Part shown: piece by piece, positions 25,757 to 35,300 of the stretch
Layout: the number at the start of each line of letters is the position of its first letter
How positions within the stretch are numbered: the first letter of the stretch is position 1
The notes under the pieces: generated by a model
The model's input: only the letters and a program-made list of their open reading frames with translations
What the model was told of the DNA's origin: nothing
Databases searched by the model: none
Position numbers and translations under genes: made by a program
Source: Polaribacter sp. KT25b
GTDB taxonomy: Bacteria; Bacteroidota; Bacteroidia; Flavobacteriales; Flavobacteriaceae
Assembly: GCF_900105145.1 (NCBI RefSeq)
Contig: NZ_LT629752.1
Location: 744,001 to 808,000 of the forward strand
Direction: 5' to 3'
DNA length: 64,000 nt

Positions 25757-25978
25757 ATGACAGAAGATAAACAATTTCTTATCGACTTAGCAAAAATGAA
25801 AATGCCTTTTGGTAAATATAAAGGCAAATTTTTAATTGATTTACCAGAACATTATATTGTTTGGTACAAAAATAAAGGTTTTCCACACGGAAAATTAGGG
25901 AAACAAATGGAGTTGGTTTATGAGCTTCAATTAAATGGTTTAGAAGATATTGTAAGAGAAATTAGAAACAAATTTTAA
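25757..25978 (+). CDS. DUF3820 family small protein
   Basis: The 73-residue product has the family core MPFGKYKGKFLIDLPEHYIVWYKNKGFPHGKLGKQMELVYEL within residues 15-57. The FGKYKG and WYxxKGFP motifs are diagnostic of DUF3820 (PF12843), whose function is unknown. It starts at the base after the upstream stop codon and is certainly co-transcribed with the dehydrogenase-like gene. Its 3' end overlaps the convergent gene by 4 nt. Confidence 0.88.
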   Translation: MTEDKQFLIDLAKMKMPFGKYKGKFLIDLPEHYIVWYKNKGFPHGKLGKQMELVYELQLNGLEDIVREIRNKF

Positions 25979-26538
25979 CCTTTAATAATTATGCCGTAAA
26001 TAACATGAGCAACCCCTAAAATATAAATAGAAGAATACCAGTAGTTTGGAATTAAAACACAAATCATTGTAAGTAATAAGCTAATGCCAGATAACACAAA
26101 AAGATTTTTACTTTTTTTAATTTTTAGAAATAAAAGCGAAATACCATATAAAAATAAAAAAGTAGGAGTTAAATAATCTGCAAAATGGTGGGTAGTTAAG
26201 TAAAATAAAACTAAATAAATAAGAGTAAAACTAAATGAAAATAGCTTAAAGTTTTTTTTAGTTTTAGAATTCCATAGTTTGTATTCTAATTTTCTGGCCT
26301 TTCTTCTACCTTTATAAAATAAAGTTAAAGTAGAAAATAATATTGTTAAAAAGATAATTCCTAAAACTAAATACTCAATAATTTCAGTAGATAACAAGCT
26401 CATTGGGTTGCCATCAATTAAAAAACCTTCGAGTATTTTTTTGATAGAAAAAGCAGCTAATAGAAAGTACACTCCAATCTGGATACTTGAATATCCCTTT
26501 AAAGAAAAGTTTAACTGAAAGTTATCTTGTTTTTCCAT
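25975..26538 (-). CDS. Multi-helix membrane protein of unknown function
   Basis: The 187-residue protein has about five to six hydrophobic helices: near residues 17-35, 50-70, 95-115, 120-138 and 145-185. A basic cytoplasmic loop KGRRKARKLEYKLWNSKTKKN lies between the second and third. I do not recognise the family, and no catalytic or transport motif is evident. It is monocistronic and lies between two convergent/divergent neighbours, with its start 32 nt from the DUF1801 gene. Confidence 0.65.
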   Translation of the reverse strand: MEKQDNFQLNFSLKGYSSIQIGVYFLLAAFSIKKILEGFLIDGNPMSLLSTEIIEYLVLGIIFLTILFSTLTLFYKGRRKARKLEYKLWNSKTKKNFKLFSFSFTLIYLVLFYLTTHHFADYLTPTFLFLYGISLLFLKIKKSKNLFVLSGISLLLTMICVLIPNYWYSSIYILGVAHVIYGIIIKG

Positions 26539-26570
26539 AAATTAATAAATCTTGCTAATATAAGAAAAAA

Positions 26571-26942
26571 ATGAAGCCTGCAGAAGAATACATATTAAAT
26601 CAACCAGAACCTTTTAAAACTATTCTATTGCATTTACAAATTTTAATTGAAAATACTTTTCCAGAAGTTGATTTAAAATTTAAATGGAAAATCCCTTTTT
26701 ATTATTTAAATGATAGACCTTTTTGCTATTTAAATCCGTCTAAAAAGAAAGGCTATGTTGATGTTGTTTTTTGGGTTTCTGCACATTTAACAAAGTACAA
26801 TGAATTTTTAATTTCTGATAATAGAAAAGTAGTAAAATCTTTAAGATATTACAAATTAGAAGATATTAATGAAAAAGTTTTATTGTCTGTTTTAGAAGAA
26901 GCACATCAGTTAAAAGAGAAAGGATTTTATAAAAGGAGTTAA
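26571..26942 (+). CDS. DUF1801 (YdhG-like) domain protein
   Basis: The 123-residue product matches the DUF1801/YdhG fold: EEYILNQPEPFKTILLHLQILIENTFPEVDLKFKWKIPFYYL, then CYLNPSKKKGYVDVVFW and VVKSLRYYKLEDINEKVL. The LKFKWKIPFYYL and GYVDVVF strands are characteristic. The family is small and cytoplasmic and related to iron-sulphur scaffold-like SufE/Fra domains only at the fold level; no function is established. Confidence 0.83.
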   Translation: MKPAEEYILNQPEPFKTILLHLQILIENTFPEVDLKFKWKIPFYYLNDRPFCYLNPSKKKGYVDVVFWVSAHLTKYNEFLISDNRKVVKSLRYYKLEDINEKVLLSVLEEAHQLKEKGFYKRS

Positions 26943-26947
26943 TTGTT

Positions 26948-27889
26948 TTATTCTCTAATTTTATAAGCTAAAGCAGATATTCCATTAAAATAAATATATA
27001 GATTTGTATTTCTCTTAGGATTATCAATCATAAAATGTGCAATAGAATTTTTGTATATTATTTGTGGTTTTTTTATTTCATTATAATCTTCAAATTTATA
27101 TAATACTTCAGTGGTTGAATCTATATTTTTAAATTTGAATAAAATTTTTCTATTTCTGGTCTTTATTTCTCCAATTTGAGGTTCCATTAATTTAATTTCA
27201 TTGTTAAAATATGCACTCATAAATAGTGGTTGGTAACAAAAGGACTTTAGACTTTTCTGGTTAAAATATTTAACCCATTTAAATTTACTAGGGTAGTGTG
27301 TAAGATTTAGTTCTTCTTTTTTAATATCAAAGTAAAAATAATCAGGTTTTGAATTATGAGTTGCTAAACCAAAAGTGGCATCAATAAAAATCCAATTTTT
27401 ATTAATTTTTACAGCATTCCAAACATGGTTTTTACTTTTAGGAATATAATTTATTTCATTGGTTAAAGTTCTTGCAAAACCTTTTATTAATTCATTTTCT
27501 ATTGATAAAAGATTACATAATTTCTGAAAAGTTAATGCAATACCATTACAAACAGCTCTTTTAGATTTAATAGTTTTGTAGACTATTTCGTCTTTAGCAA
27601 GTTGAGTTCTCCTTTCTAAATCATCTTCATTAAAATACATAATGATTTCGGGAGCTTTTATGAGGTTTGTTTGTGTTGAAATTTGATCATATTTAATATT
27701 TAAAGTTATCCAAGAAAATATTGCTCTAACTTTTTCTTTATCAGTTTTAAAGTCATAATTAATCTTTTCGGCTAATTGTTCAACAGATGAAATTGATTGA
27801 TATTTGCTTATAATTAAATCTACTTTTTTTAGATTTTGAGATTGAATTGAAAAACTACATATAAGAAGTATAAAAAAGATTTTATTCAT
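26948..27889 (-). CDS. Transglutaminase-like secreted protein (second of a tandem pair)
   Basis: ATG 27889 gives a 313-residue protein with a signal peptide (MNKIFFILLICSFSIQSQ). An upstream in-frame ATG at 27943 would place 18 odd residues before the signal and overlap the previous gene. The papain-like transglutaminase triad is visible: Cys in SKRAVCNGIALTFQKLC, His in KNHVWNAVKI, Asp in FIDATFGLA. It is probably periplasmic, with a beta-rich C-terminal domain. It is about 30% similar by eye to the gene upstream, from which it lies 22 nt away, so this is a tandem duplication. Confidence 0.87.
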   Translation of the reverse strand: MNKIFFILLICSFSIQSQNLKKVDLIISKYQSISSVEQLAEKINYDFKTDKEKVRAIFSWITLNIKYDQISTQTNLIKAPEIIMYFNEDDLERRTQLAKDEIVYKTIKSKRAVCNGIALTFQKLCNLLSIENELIKGFARTLTNEINYIPKSKNHVWNAVKINKNWIFIDATFGLATHNSKPDYFYFDIKKEELNLTHYPSKFKWVKYFNQKSLKSFCYQPLFMSAYFNNEIKLMEPQIGEIKTRNRKILFKFKNIDSTTEVLYKFEDYNEIKKPQIIYKNSIAHFMIDNPKRNTNLYIYFNGISALAYKIRE

Positions 27890-27911
27890 TTCTCTAAAAT
27901 ACTGAATTTTA

Positions 27912-28874
27912 TTATTGCATGCTAATTCTAAAATGCAAAGCATCTTCTTTGTTAATAAATAAAACTAAATCTGTATTAATCTTAGGATTTTTAATAGTTA
28001 AAGTAGTTGTATTTTTTTCTGATGTAATTATCGGTTTCAGGGGATTTTTCATCCCTTTTAAGGTGTAAAAAACTAGTAAATTTTTATCTAAATTTTTAAA
28101 TTTTAGTACAATATCTTCGGATGCTTTTAAGTTGATAATTCCTGATGTTGGTGAAATTAAATCAGTATTTAGCGTTAGGAAAGTATTAGAATAAATTGGC
28201 TGATTATAGAATTCTTGCACACTCATTCTCCCAAAACGGATATTCCAAATTGTATCTTCTGGATAATGAGTTTTAAATATTTTATTTACAGGAATGTCAT
28301 AAAAATAATCATTAAAACTACGAATCCATTTGCCATTATTTTCATATCCAGCAGCCCAAGTTGCATCTAATATAATCCATTTTTTATCAATCTTTACAGC
28401 ATTCCAAGCATGATTTGAAGTATTAGAGATTTTGCCAATTTCATCAGAACTTGTTCTAGCATTTCCTTTTATAACTTCAGCTTCAATTTTTAATAAATCA
28501 CATATTTTTTTGAAAGACTGTGCATATTCTTCACAAACGCCAGTTTGATTTCTAAAAGTTTCAGAAACTATATTATCTATATGCGATTTTATTTTTTCTG
28601 TTTTTTCTTCTTCGGATTTATAACTAAAACTATAATTCCTTTTTGTTGGATTGTAGAATTCTCTTAAATTATAACGAATGTTTTTTGCCAACCAAAAAAA
28701 TGCTGCTCTAGACTTATCAGCATCAGAAGAAAAATCTTTTTCAATCTGATTTGCTAAATCTTCTACTTTGCTAAATCTCGGATAGTTGATAACGACAGCA
28801 TCAACTTTTTTGAAGTTTTGCGAAAAAGTAGAAAGACTAAAAAATAAAAATATAAGTATAAGTTGTTTCATCAT
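27912..28874 (-). CDS. Transglutaminase-like secreted protein (first of a tandem pair)
   Basis: The 320-residue protein has a signal peptide (ends near STFSQ, residue 19). The transglutaminase-fold triad comprises Cys in TGVCEEYAQSFKKICDLL, His in SNHAWNAVKIDKKWIILDATW, and Asp in the same stretch. The order Cys-His-Asp and the spacing match the transglutaminase-like superfamily (PF01841); many bacterial members are proteases rather than cross-linkers. The C-terminal third is beta-rich. It is followed by its paralogue in the same operon. Confidence 0.88.
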   Translation of the reverse strand: MMKQLILIFLFFSLSTFSQNFKKVDAVVINYPRFSKVEDLANQIEKDFSSDADKSRAAFFWLAKNIRYNLREFYNPTKRNYSFSYKSEEEKTEKIKSHIDNIVSETFRNQTGVCEEYAQSFKKICDLLKIEAEVIKGNARTSSDEIGKISNTSNHAWNAVKIDKKWIILDATWAAGYENNGKWIRSFNDYFYDIPVNKIFKTHYPEDTIWNIRFGRMSVQEFYNQPIYSNTFLTLNTDLISPTSGIINLKASEDIVLKFKNLDKNLLVFYTLKGMKNPLKPIITSEKNTTTLTIKNPKINTDLVLFINKEDALHFRISMQ

Positions 28875-28936
28875 CCAAAAGTTAAACTATTTTAGAAACC
28901 AAAAATTGTGCCTTTAAGTTTATTTAGTAAAAAATA

Positions 28937-28971
28937 AAAATCCTTCAGGTTTTAGAAACTTGAAGGATTTT
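28937..28971. terminator. Strong bidirectional terminator
   Basis: AAAATCCTTCA-G-GTTT and AAAC-T-TGAAGGATTTT form a 16-bp stem with one G-T pair and a TAG loop. A-rich sequence on the left and T-rich ends allow function on both strands. It terminates kdsA on the minus strand and lies 63 nt upstream of the transglutaminase genes. Confidence 0.85.
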
Positions 28972-28992
28972 AAAAAGTATAAACTAATTATT

Positions 28993-29811
28993 TTATAAAT
29001 TATTAATCGTTTTTCTAATGGCAACCAAATTACTTAAAAGGCCTTCTAAATTGTCTAAATGTAACATATTTGCGCCATCAGATTTTGCGTTTGCAGGATC
29101 AAAATGCGTTTCAATAAATAAACCATCTACGTTATTTACAATTCCAGCTCTTGCAATAGTTTCAATCATATCTGGTCTTCCGCCAGTAACACCAGCAACT
29201 TGATTTGGTTGTTGTAAAGAGTGTGTTACATCTAAAATTGTTGGTGCAAAAGCACGCATTTCAGGAATTCCTCTAAAATCTACAATCATATCTTGGTAGC
29301 CAAACATAGTTCCTCTATCAGTAATCCACGCTTTGTTAGAACCAGCATCTTTTACCTTTTGCACTGCATGTTTCATTGCACCTGGACTCATAAACTGTCC
29401 TTTTTTTAAGTTGACAACTTTTCCTGTTTCTGCTGCAGCAACTACTAAATCTGTTTGACGAACTAAAAAAGCAGGAATTTGTAAAACATCTACATATTCT
29501 GCCGCTTTTTGTGCATCAGAAATTTCATGAATATCTGTAACTGTTGGCACACCAAAAGTTTCTGAAACTTTACGTAAAATTTTTAATGCTTTTTCATCTC
29601 CAATTCCTGTAAAACTATCAATTCTACTTCTGTTTGCTTTTTTAAAACTTCCTTTAAAAATGTATGGAATTTTTAATTTATCAGTAATGGTAACTACTTT
29701 TTCAGCAATTCTTAACGCCATTTCTTCGCCTTCAATGGCACAAGGGCCTGATAAAAGGAAAAAATTGTTTTCGTTTGTGTATTTTATATTTGGAATTTCA
29801 GATAAAATCAT
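28993..29811 (-). CDS. kdsA: 3-deoxy-8-phosphooctulonate synthase (Kdo8P synthase)
   Basis: KdsA condenses PEP and arabinose 5-phosphate to make Kdo 8-phosphate for lipid A/LPS. The 272-residue barrel has SGPCAIEGEE (21-30), KGSFKKANRSR, FGVPTVTDIHE, LQIPAFLVRQTDL, KKGQFMSPGAM, TDRGTMFGY, ILDVTHSLQQPN and LFIETHFDP in the expected order. Cys24 in GPCAIE occupies the position that separates metal-dependent enzymes (Cys) from metal-independent ones (Asn). By established knowledge this one should need a divalent metal. Confidence 0.96.
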   Translation of the reverse strand: MILSEIPNIKYTNENNFFLLSGPCAIEGEEMALRIAEKVVTITDKLKIPYIFKGSFKKANRSRIDSFTGIGDEKALKILRKVSETFGVPTVTDIHEISDAQKAAEYVDVLQIPAFLVRQTDLVVAAAETGKVVNLKKGQFMSPGAMKHAVQKVKDAGSNKAWITDRGTMFGYQDMIVDFRGIPEMRAFAPTILDVTHSLQQPNQVAGVTGGRPDMIETIARAGIVNNVDGLFIETHFDPANAKSDGANMLHLDNLEGLLSNLVAIRKTINNL

Positions 29812-29879
29812 TTGTAAAAATTTTTAACAAAAATACGTAAAAATTTAGCGTTATATTTATCCTTTTAAAATCAAAAAAA

Positions 29880-30881
29880 ATGAATAGAATAGTTATCACT
29901 TTAATAGTATCTGTATTTTTAATTTCTTGTAACAGCGCTAAGAATGTAAATAAATCAGAAAACAAATCAGCAAAAACAGAAAAGACAGAAAGTGCTTTTT
30001 TTATTGATTCTGTAACTGTTAAAAAGCATTTGTACACCTTAGCTTCTGATGAAATGGAAGGTAGAAAAACAGGAACTCAAGGAATTGAGAAAGCTGCAAA
30101 ATATATAGAAAACGAATTTAAAAGAATTGGTTTAACCACTTTTGAAGATTTAGAAACCTACAGACAAACCTTTAATTTTACACCTAGAAATAGTAAAGAA
30201 GAAATTTCGACTGCAAATATTATTGGGGTTTTAGAAGGAAAAAGTAAAAAGGATGAATATGTAATTATTTCTGCACATTATGATCATTTAGGAAATGAAG
30301 GTAAAGGAGATGATAAAATTTACAACGGCGCAAATGATGACGCTTCTGGTGTTACAGGTGTTTTAGCTTTGGCAGAATATTTTAAACAAGTAGGGAATGA
30401 AAGAACAATTGTTTTTGCTGCTTTTACTGGAGAAGAAATGGGATTAATTGGTTCTACAGAATTTGGAAAAGGAATTGATGCAAGCGTATTTGTTGCAGGA
30501 ATCAATTTAGAGATGATTGGGAAAGTACCAAGTTTTGGCCCAAATACAGCTTGGTTAACAGGTTTTGAACGATCAGATTTTGGGAAGATTATTCAGAAGA
30601 ATTTAATGGGAACTGGTTATCAATTATTTCCAGATCCGTATAAAAATTTTAATTTATTTTTTAGATCAGATAATGCATCTTTAGCGCGTTTAGGTGTTCC
30701 GTCACATACTTTTTCTACAACACCAATTGATGTTGATAAAGATTATCATAAAGTGTCTGATGAAGCAGAAACCTTAAATATGACTGTAATTACACAAACC
30801 ATTCAAGCTGTTGCAAAAGGTACAGAAAGTATTATCAACGGAAAAGATATACCAACAAGAGTTGTGTTAGAAGAAAAGTAA
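29880..30881 (+). CDS. M28 family aminopeptidase-like lipoprotein
   Basis: The 333-residue protein has a lipobox (SVFLISC, Cys17), then LASDEMEGRKTGTQG, the entry motif of this M28 group, and the di-zinc core. The zinc core is ISAHYDHLG (His/Asp), GANDDASGV (bridging Asp), FTGEEMGLIGS (catalytic and ligand Glu), NLEMIGK in the usual LDMIG place with Glu instead of Asp, and PSHTFSTTP with the final His. The Asp-to-Glu change at the zinc ligand is typical of aminopeptidase-type M28 members. It is divergent from kdsA and followed closely by two small genes. Confidence 0.9.
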   Translation: MNRIVITLIVSVFLISCNSAKNVNKSENKSAKTEKTESAFFIDSVTVKKHLYTLASDEMEGRKTGTQGIEKAAKYIENEFKRIGLTTFEDLETYRQTFNFTPRNSKEEISTANIIGVLEGKSKKDEYVIISAHYDHLGNEGKGDDKIYNGANDDASGVTGVLALAEYFKQVGNERTIVFAAFTGEEMGLIGSTEFGKGIDASVFVAGINLEMIGKVPSFGPNTAWLTGFERSDFGKIIQKNLMGTGYQLFPDPYKNFNLFFRSDNASLARLGVPSHTFSTTPIDVDKDYHKVSDEAETLNMTVITQTIQAVAKGTESIINGKDIPTRVVLEEK

Positions 30882-30892
30882 AATAGGATCTG

Positions 30893-31417
30893 ATGAAAAA
30901 TTTAAAATACCTTTTTTTGTTTTTATTGATGAGCTGTTCATCATCAAAAGTAATGACAGATTATGATAATGCCATTAATTTTTCTGATTTTAAAACCTAC
31001 AGCTTTTATGAAGATGTTGGCGGAGGTTTAAATGAACTAGATGTTAAACGAGTAATTTTTGCTATTAATTTTGAATTAAATCAACGTGGTTTTAAAGAAA
31101 CAGAAAGCCCAGATTTTTATATAAATGTTACTTCTAAAACTTCAGAAAGTAGTAACAATAATTCTATAGGAATTGGAGTAGGAGGTGGAGGAAGAAATAG
31201 TGGTTTTGGAATTTCTGGTGGAATCCCAATTGGTGCAAAAAAACTGAATGAAGAATTGGTTATTGAGTTTGTAAATGCTAAAACCAACCAAATTATTTGG
31301 GAAGGAGCATTAAATTCTAAAATTAAAGAAAATAGAAATCCAGAAGAAAAAGAATTGCAATATACTGAAGTCGTAAAAAAGATTTTAAATCATTATCCAC
31401 CAAATAACGAAAACTAA
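30893..31417 (+). CDS. DUF4136 family lipoprotein
   Basis: A 174-residue lipoprotein (FLLMSC, Cys15). TDYDNAINFSDFKTYSFYED and FAINFELNQRGFKETESPDFYINVTSKT are typical of DUF4136. A glycine-rich stretch (GIGVGGGGRNSGFGISGG) precedes VIEFVNAKTNQIIWEGAL, the last conserved strand. It is probably anchored in the outer membrane facing the periplasm, with unknown function. It lies 11 nt after the peptidase gene and 2 nt before the TfoX-like gene, so it belongs to a three-gene unit. Confidence 0.87.
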   Translation: MKNLKYLFLFLLMSCSSSKVMTDYDNAINFSDFKTYSFYEDVGGGLNELDVKRVIFAINFELNQRGFKETESPDFYINVTSKTSESSNNNSIGIGVGGGGRNSGFGISGGIPIGAKKLNEELVIEFVNAKTNQIIWEGALNSKIKENRNPEEKELQYTEVVKKILNHYPPNNEN

Positions 31418-31419
31418 AA

Positions 31420-31776
31420 ATGGCTTATAATGCGTTTTTAGCAGACAGAATTGCCCAGTTTTTTATAGAAAAAAGGGTTTCTTTTTACGAAAAGAAAATG
31501 TTTGGCGGAACTTGTTTTATGGTTAATGAAAAAATGTGTGTTGTTGTATTACGTGATGAAATTATGGCAAGAATACATCCTGAAGTTTACGAAGAATCTT
31601 TGAAAAAAGAAGGTTGTAAAGAAATGAATTTTACAGGAAGATCTATGAAGGGTTATGTTTTTTTAACGGATGATGCCTATGATTTAGATGTTGATTTACA
31701 GTATTGGTTACAATTAGCTTTAGATTTTAATCCGTTAGCAAAAGCGAGTAAAAAAAGAAAATCCTCTAAAAATTAA
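31420..31776 (+). CDS. TfoX/Sxy N-terminal domain protein
   Basis: The 118-residue product matches the TfoX N-terminal domain: EKKMFGGTCFMVNEKMCVVVLRDEIMARIHPE and EMNFTGRSMKGYVFLTDDAYD. MFGG and the RSMKGYV strand are diagnostic. The C-terminal DNA-binding half of true Sxy regulators is absent and replaced by a Lys/Ser-rich tail, so a competence role cannot be assumed. It is the last gene of the peptidase-DUF4136 unit. The terminator stem begins inside its last codons. Confidence 0.87.
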   Translation: MAYNAFLADRIAQFFIEKRVSFYEKKMFGGTCFMVNEKMCVVVLRDEIMARIHPEVYEESLKKEGCKEMNFTGRSMKGYVFLTDDAYDLDVDLQYWLQLALDFNPLAKASKKRKSSKN

Positions 31777-31793
31777 TTTAGAGGATTTTTTAT
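31758..31793 (+). terminator. Terminator after the TfoX-like gene
   Basis: AAAATCCTCTAAA (31758-31770) pairs perfectly with TTTAGAGGATTTT (31777-31789), with a 6-nt loop containing the stop codon, followed by T-rich sequence. The A-run upstream also permits termination of the convergent barrel gene. Confidence 0.88.
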
Positions 31794-31809
31794 TTTAAAA
31801 AAAAGGTTC

Positions 31810-32268
31810 TTAAAACTGATATCTAACACTTAATCCAAAATCAGAATTTAAACCATCTAAACTTCCTGTAATTCCTATTTCTGGTCTATAATCTAAAGAA
31901 ATTAATAAAGGTATATCATTTTCAATATCAAAGTTATATTCTACACCAACAACACCAGAAGCAAAAATTGAAGTTTTGTTAGCATCATAAATTCCGGCAC
32001 CAGCACCAGCATACCAATTAAATTGATTTTCTAAACTCCAAACCCATTCATATAAACCTGTAAGTTTTACATCGTTAAAACTATCTCTTAAACCAAGGTT
32101 TATTTCTAGACGATTATTGTCTTCTAATTTTCTTTGATAAGTAACTTCAGATCCAAAACCATCATTACCTCCTAAACGAAGTCCAATTGAATTGTCTGCA
32201 ATATCTTGTGCATTTATAGAAAGTGTTGTAGCTAAGAATAAGCCAAATACTAAAAGTGTTTTTTTCAT
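31810..32268 (-). CDS. Small outer-membrane beta-barrel protein
   Basis: The 152-residue protein has a clean signal peptide (MKKTLLVFGLFLATTLSINA). A run of amphipathic strands with aromatic ends follows: GLRLGGNDGFGSEVTYQRKL, RLEINLGLRDSFNDVKLTGLYEW, WYAGAGAGIY, GVVGVEYNF, and the final FGLSVRYQF with terminal Phe. Eight strands are likely, as in OmpX/OmpW-like barrels. No function is predictable. It is monocistronic and transcribed toward the shared terminator. Confidence 0.8.
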   Translation of the reverse strand: MKKTLLVFGLFLATTLSINAQDIADNSIGLRLGGNDGFGSEVTYQRKLEDNNRLEINLGLRDSFNDVKLTGLYEWVWSLENQFNWYAGAGAGIYDANKTSIFASGVVGVEYNFDIENDIPLLISLDYRPEIGITGSLDGLNSDFGLSVRYQF

Positions 32269-32359
32269 AATTTAAAGTTTATTTATAAGTACAAAATTAT
32301 GGTTATTATTTGATTTTAATGATCTCAAATAAGTTAAATTTTGATTCATATGAATGTTC

Positions 32360-35300
32360 TTATTCGCTTATTTTTAAACGAATTCCTTTAGAATGACTGC
32401 TAAATTCTGGTGCATACATACTTTGAATTGTTGTAATTCCGTTGCTGAAATTACCAGCATTATTAACACGAACATCATATTCAAAAACATAAACTCCTTT
32501 TGGAATTCTATCAAAAAAGAAATTAGTTGCAGCATCTTTTGTGCTTTCATAATAGCCTAAATTATCTTGATATTTGTATTGAGAAAGTACATTAATTGGT
32601 TCAACGCCAGAAGCTCTCATATCTTTCATGTGAATAAATTCCATGTCTCTGTCAGAACGTAGTTCAATTCTAACTGTAATTAAATCACCTATTTTTATGG
32701 ATGAATTTTCAGTAATTTCTTTCAACTCTTTTCCTGTATCAGAATTTACTTTTAAAAATAGTTTTTTATTGATTTTTAAAGGAGTTTCTGCGGATGTTAT
32801 TTTGTCTAAATCTTCAAAATATTGCCAATATAAACCTCCCCAAGCAATTCCGTTTCCTTTTTTGTTGATGGTAACTGTAGCCATTTCTGATTTAATTTCA
32901 TCAGTATTCCAAGAAGTTTTAAAATAACCAGTTCCTGCTTCTACTTTTACATTCTCCATTTCTGCAGGATTGATTGTTTTATCTCCAACTTTAATGTCAA
33001 CCATTTCTGTTACCGAAATCCAATCACTTCCATTTAATAATAAGGCGTACACAGCTTCTGTAGTTGCTTTTGTGGTTTTCCATCTGTTGGTTTGCTTATT
33101 TTTTAACAACCAAATTTTAAGATTATCAATCGTTTCTGTGTCGTTTTCAATTTCAGAAAAAGTCTCAATCATCAAAGCCTGAGTTTCAATTGGAGCTTGA
33201 TAAAAGTAATAACCAGCAGTGTTGGTTTTCCAGTACATTCCTAATTCATCAGAATAAATAGCATTTTCTTTTAATGATTTTAAAATTTTATTGGCAACTA
33301 CTTTTTCATCATTTCTAAAAAGAGACAATGCAATCTGCCCTTTTGCATACAAATTGTATTCATTCCAATATGTTGCAGATTGATTTTGAAAATAAGCAAC
33401 AGCATTTTTAGTTTTTTCATCCAAAGAAATATCTTTATAAAAACTACGCATATATAAATACTGAATCGTAAAATAATTCAAGTTGTTCTTTTCTAAATAA
33501 TCTTTATAAGCGATTTCACCTTCTTTTTTAGTTTTGGATATTTCTTTAATTTCAGATGCTCTTTCTAACAATTTTAAATATTGATCTAAGAATTCTTTGT
33601 CTAAAAAATGAACTGATTTTTCAATCATCTTTTTTGTTGATGTATTAAAATCAGAAACTCCTAATTTTTGTAAATGTCCAAAACCTGTTGCAATATGTTG
33701 AGTGATATAGGTGCTTTCATATCTACCGCCTTTAAACCAAGGAAATCCGCCAGAATTCATCTGAATATCTTGTAATTTATTGATAGCTTTTTCTTGTTCG
33801 TTTTTCATTTTTGTTAAATCGAACAACAAGGCAATTCTTTTCTTTTGTTCGGTTTCTGATTGCGCATCTCTTAACCAAGGAGTTTCCTGAATAATCAATG
33901 ATTTTAGCTCTTCATTTTTCTCTAAATTTGATAAAAGAGCATCCGAAGTTTTCCAAGAATTAAACACTTCTTGAATCTTAGGATTTGAATTTGCAACAAA
34001 ACTCGCTAACGTATTTGCATAAAATCTAGAGAAAGTTTGTTCTGCACATTCATACGGATATTCCATTAAATAAGGCAAAGACTGAATAGCATACCAAACA
34101 GGATTTGATGTCATTTCTAACGTTAGCTTGTGGTTTTTTAATGTTGAAGAAGTTGAATTTTTAAGTTTATCTAACGTAAAAGTTTTGGTTTCATTACTAC
34201 GAACCCACATTGACATTGTTTCTGTAACCAAAATTCTGTTTGATAAAACAGGCAATACATTTTGTTCTCCATCAGAAAAATCACCAGCTTTTGCTACAAT
34301 TTTATATTGAACAGCTTGTACCGTTTCCGGAATTGATAAATTCCAAGAAACGTTTGTATTTCCATCTTTATCAACTGTAAAATTTTTGGTTGCATTAGTG
34401 TTTTGTAATTCAGTATCTATTTCTTTTCCTGAAATTGCATCTGTTAATAGTAGTTTTGCAATACCACTTAATTGATTATTTGTTAAGTTGGTAATTTTTG
34501 CACTCAACGTAATTGTGTCTTTTTCTCGTAAAAAACGAGGTGCATTTGGCACAACCATTAATTCCTTTTGAGTAACAGTTGTTAACGTTTTTGTTGCTGA
34601 TTTTAATTCTGAAGTATGTGCCAATAATTGCAGTTTCCAACGAGTTAATGCTTCTGGTATTGTAAAATTGAAACTCACTTTTCCATCTTTATCTGTTTTT
34701 AATTGTGGAAAAAAGAAAGCCGTTTCATTAAAGTTTTTACGGGCTTTTACTTGTGATAATTGGTTTTCTAATTTTTCCTGACTAGGTTTAGTAGTAATGA
34801 TAATTGCTCCATTTGTAGCTTCAACTCCATAAAGTGCAGCAGCATTTGCGCCTTTTAAAACAGAAACATCAGCAATAGTAGTAGGATCTAATTTTAGCAC
34901 TTGTTCATGGGGCATAGGTTTTCCGTCAACTATATACAAAAATTTATCATCTTTTGGAAAAGAACGCATTCCTCTTAAGGTAATGGTAAGCTCTTTATCG
35001 TTATTCTTTTGACTAACATTTAAGCCCGAAACTTTACCCGTTAAAGCAGCAGCTAAATTTTCTGCACCATCCATTGTCATTTCTTCAGCTCTTACAACTT
35101 GGTTAGATATAGTAACTTGGGCAGAAGTTCTTTTAATTCCATAAGCCATCACTACAACTTCATCTAAATTAGAAGCATCTTCTTCTAATTTAATATCAAT
35201 ATTTGTTTGCTTCCTTACAGAAATTTCTTGTGATTTAAATCCTAAATAATTAAATGTTAAAACATCATCAGTTTTTATTTTGATCGTATAATTACCATCA

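Noticed and set aside
31420..31776. Competence regulator Sxy/TfoX
   Set aside because: Only the N-terminal domain is present; without the C-terminal half and any competence genes nearby, that role cannot be supported.
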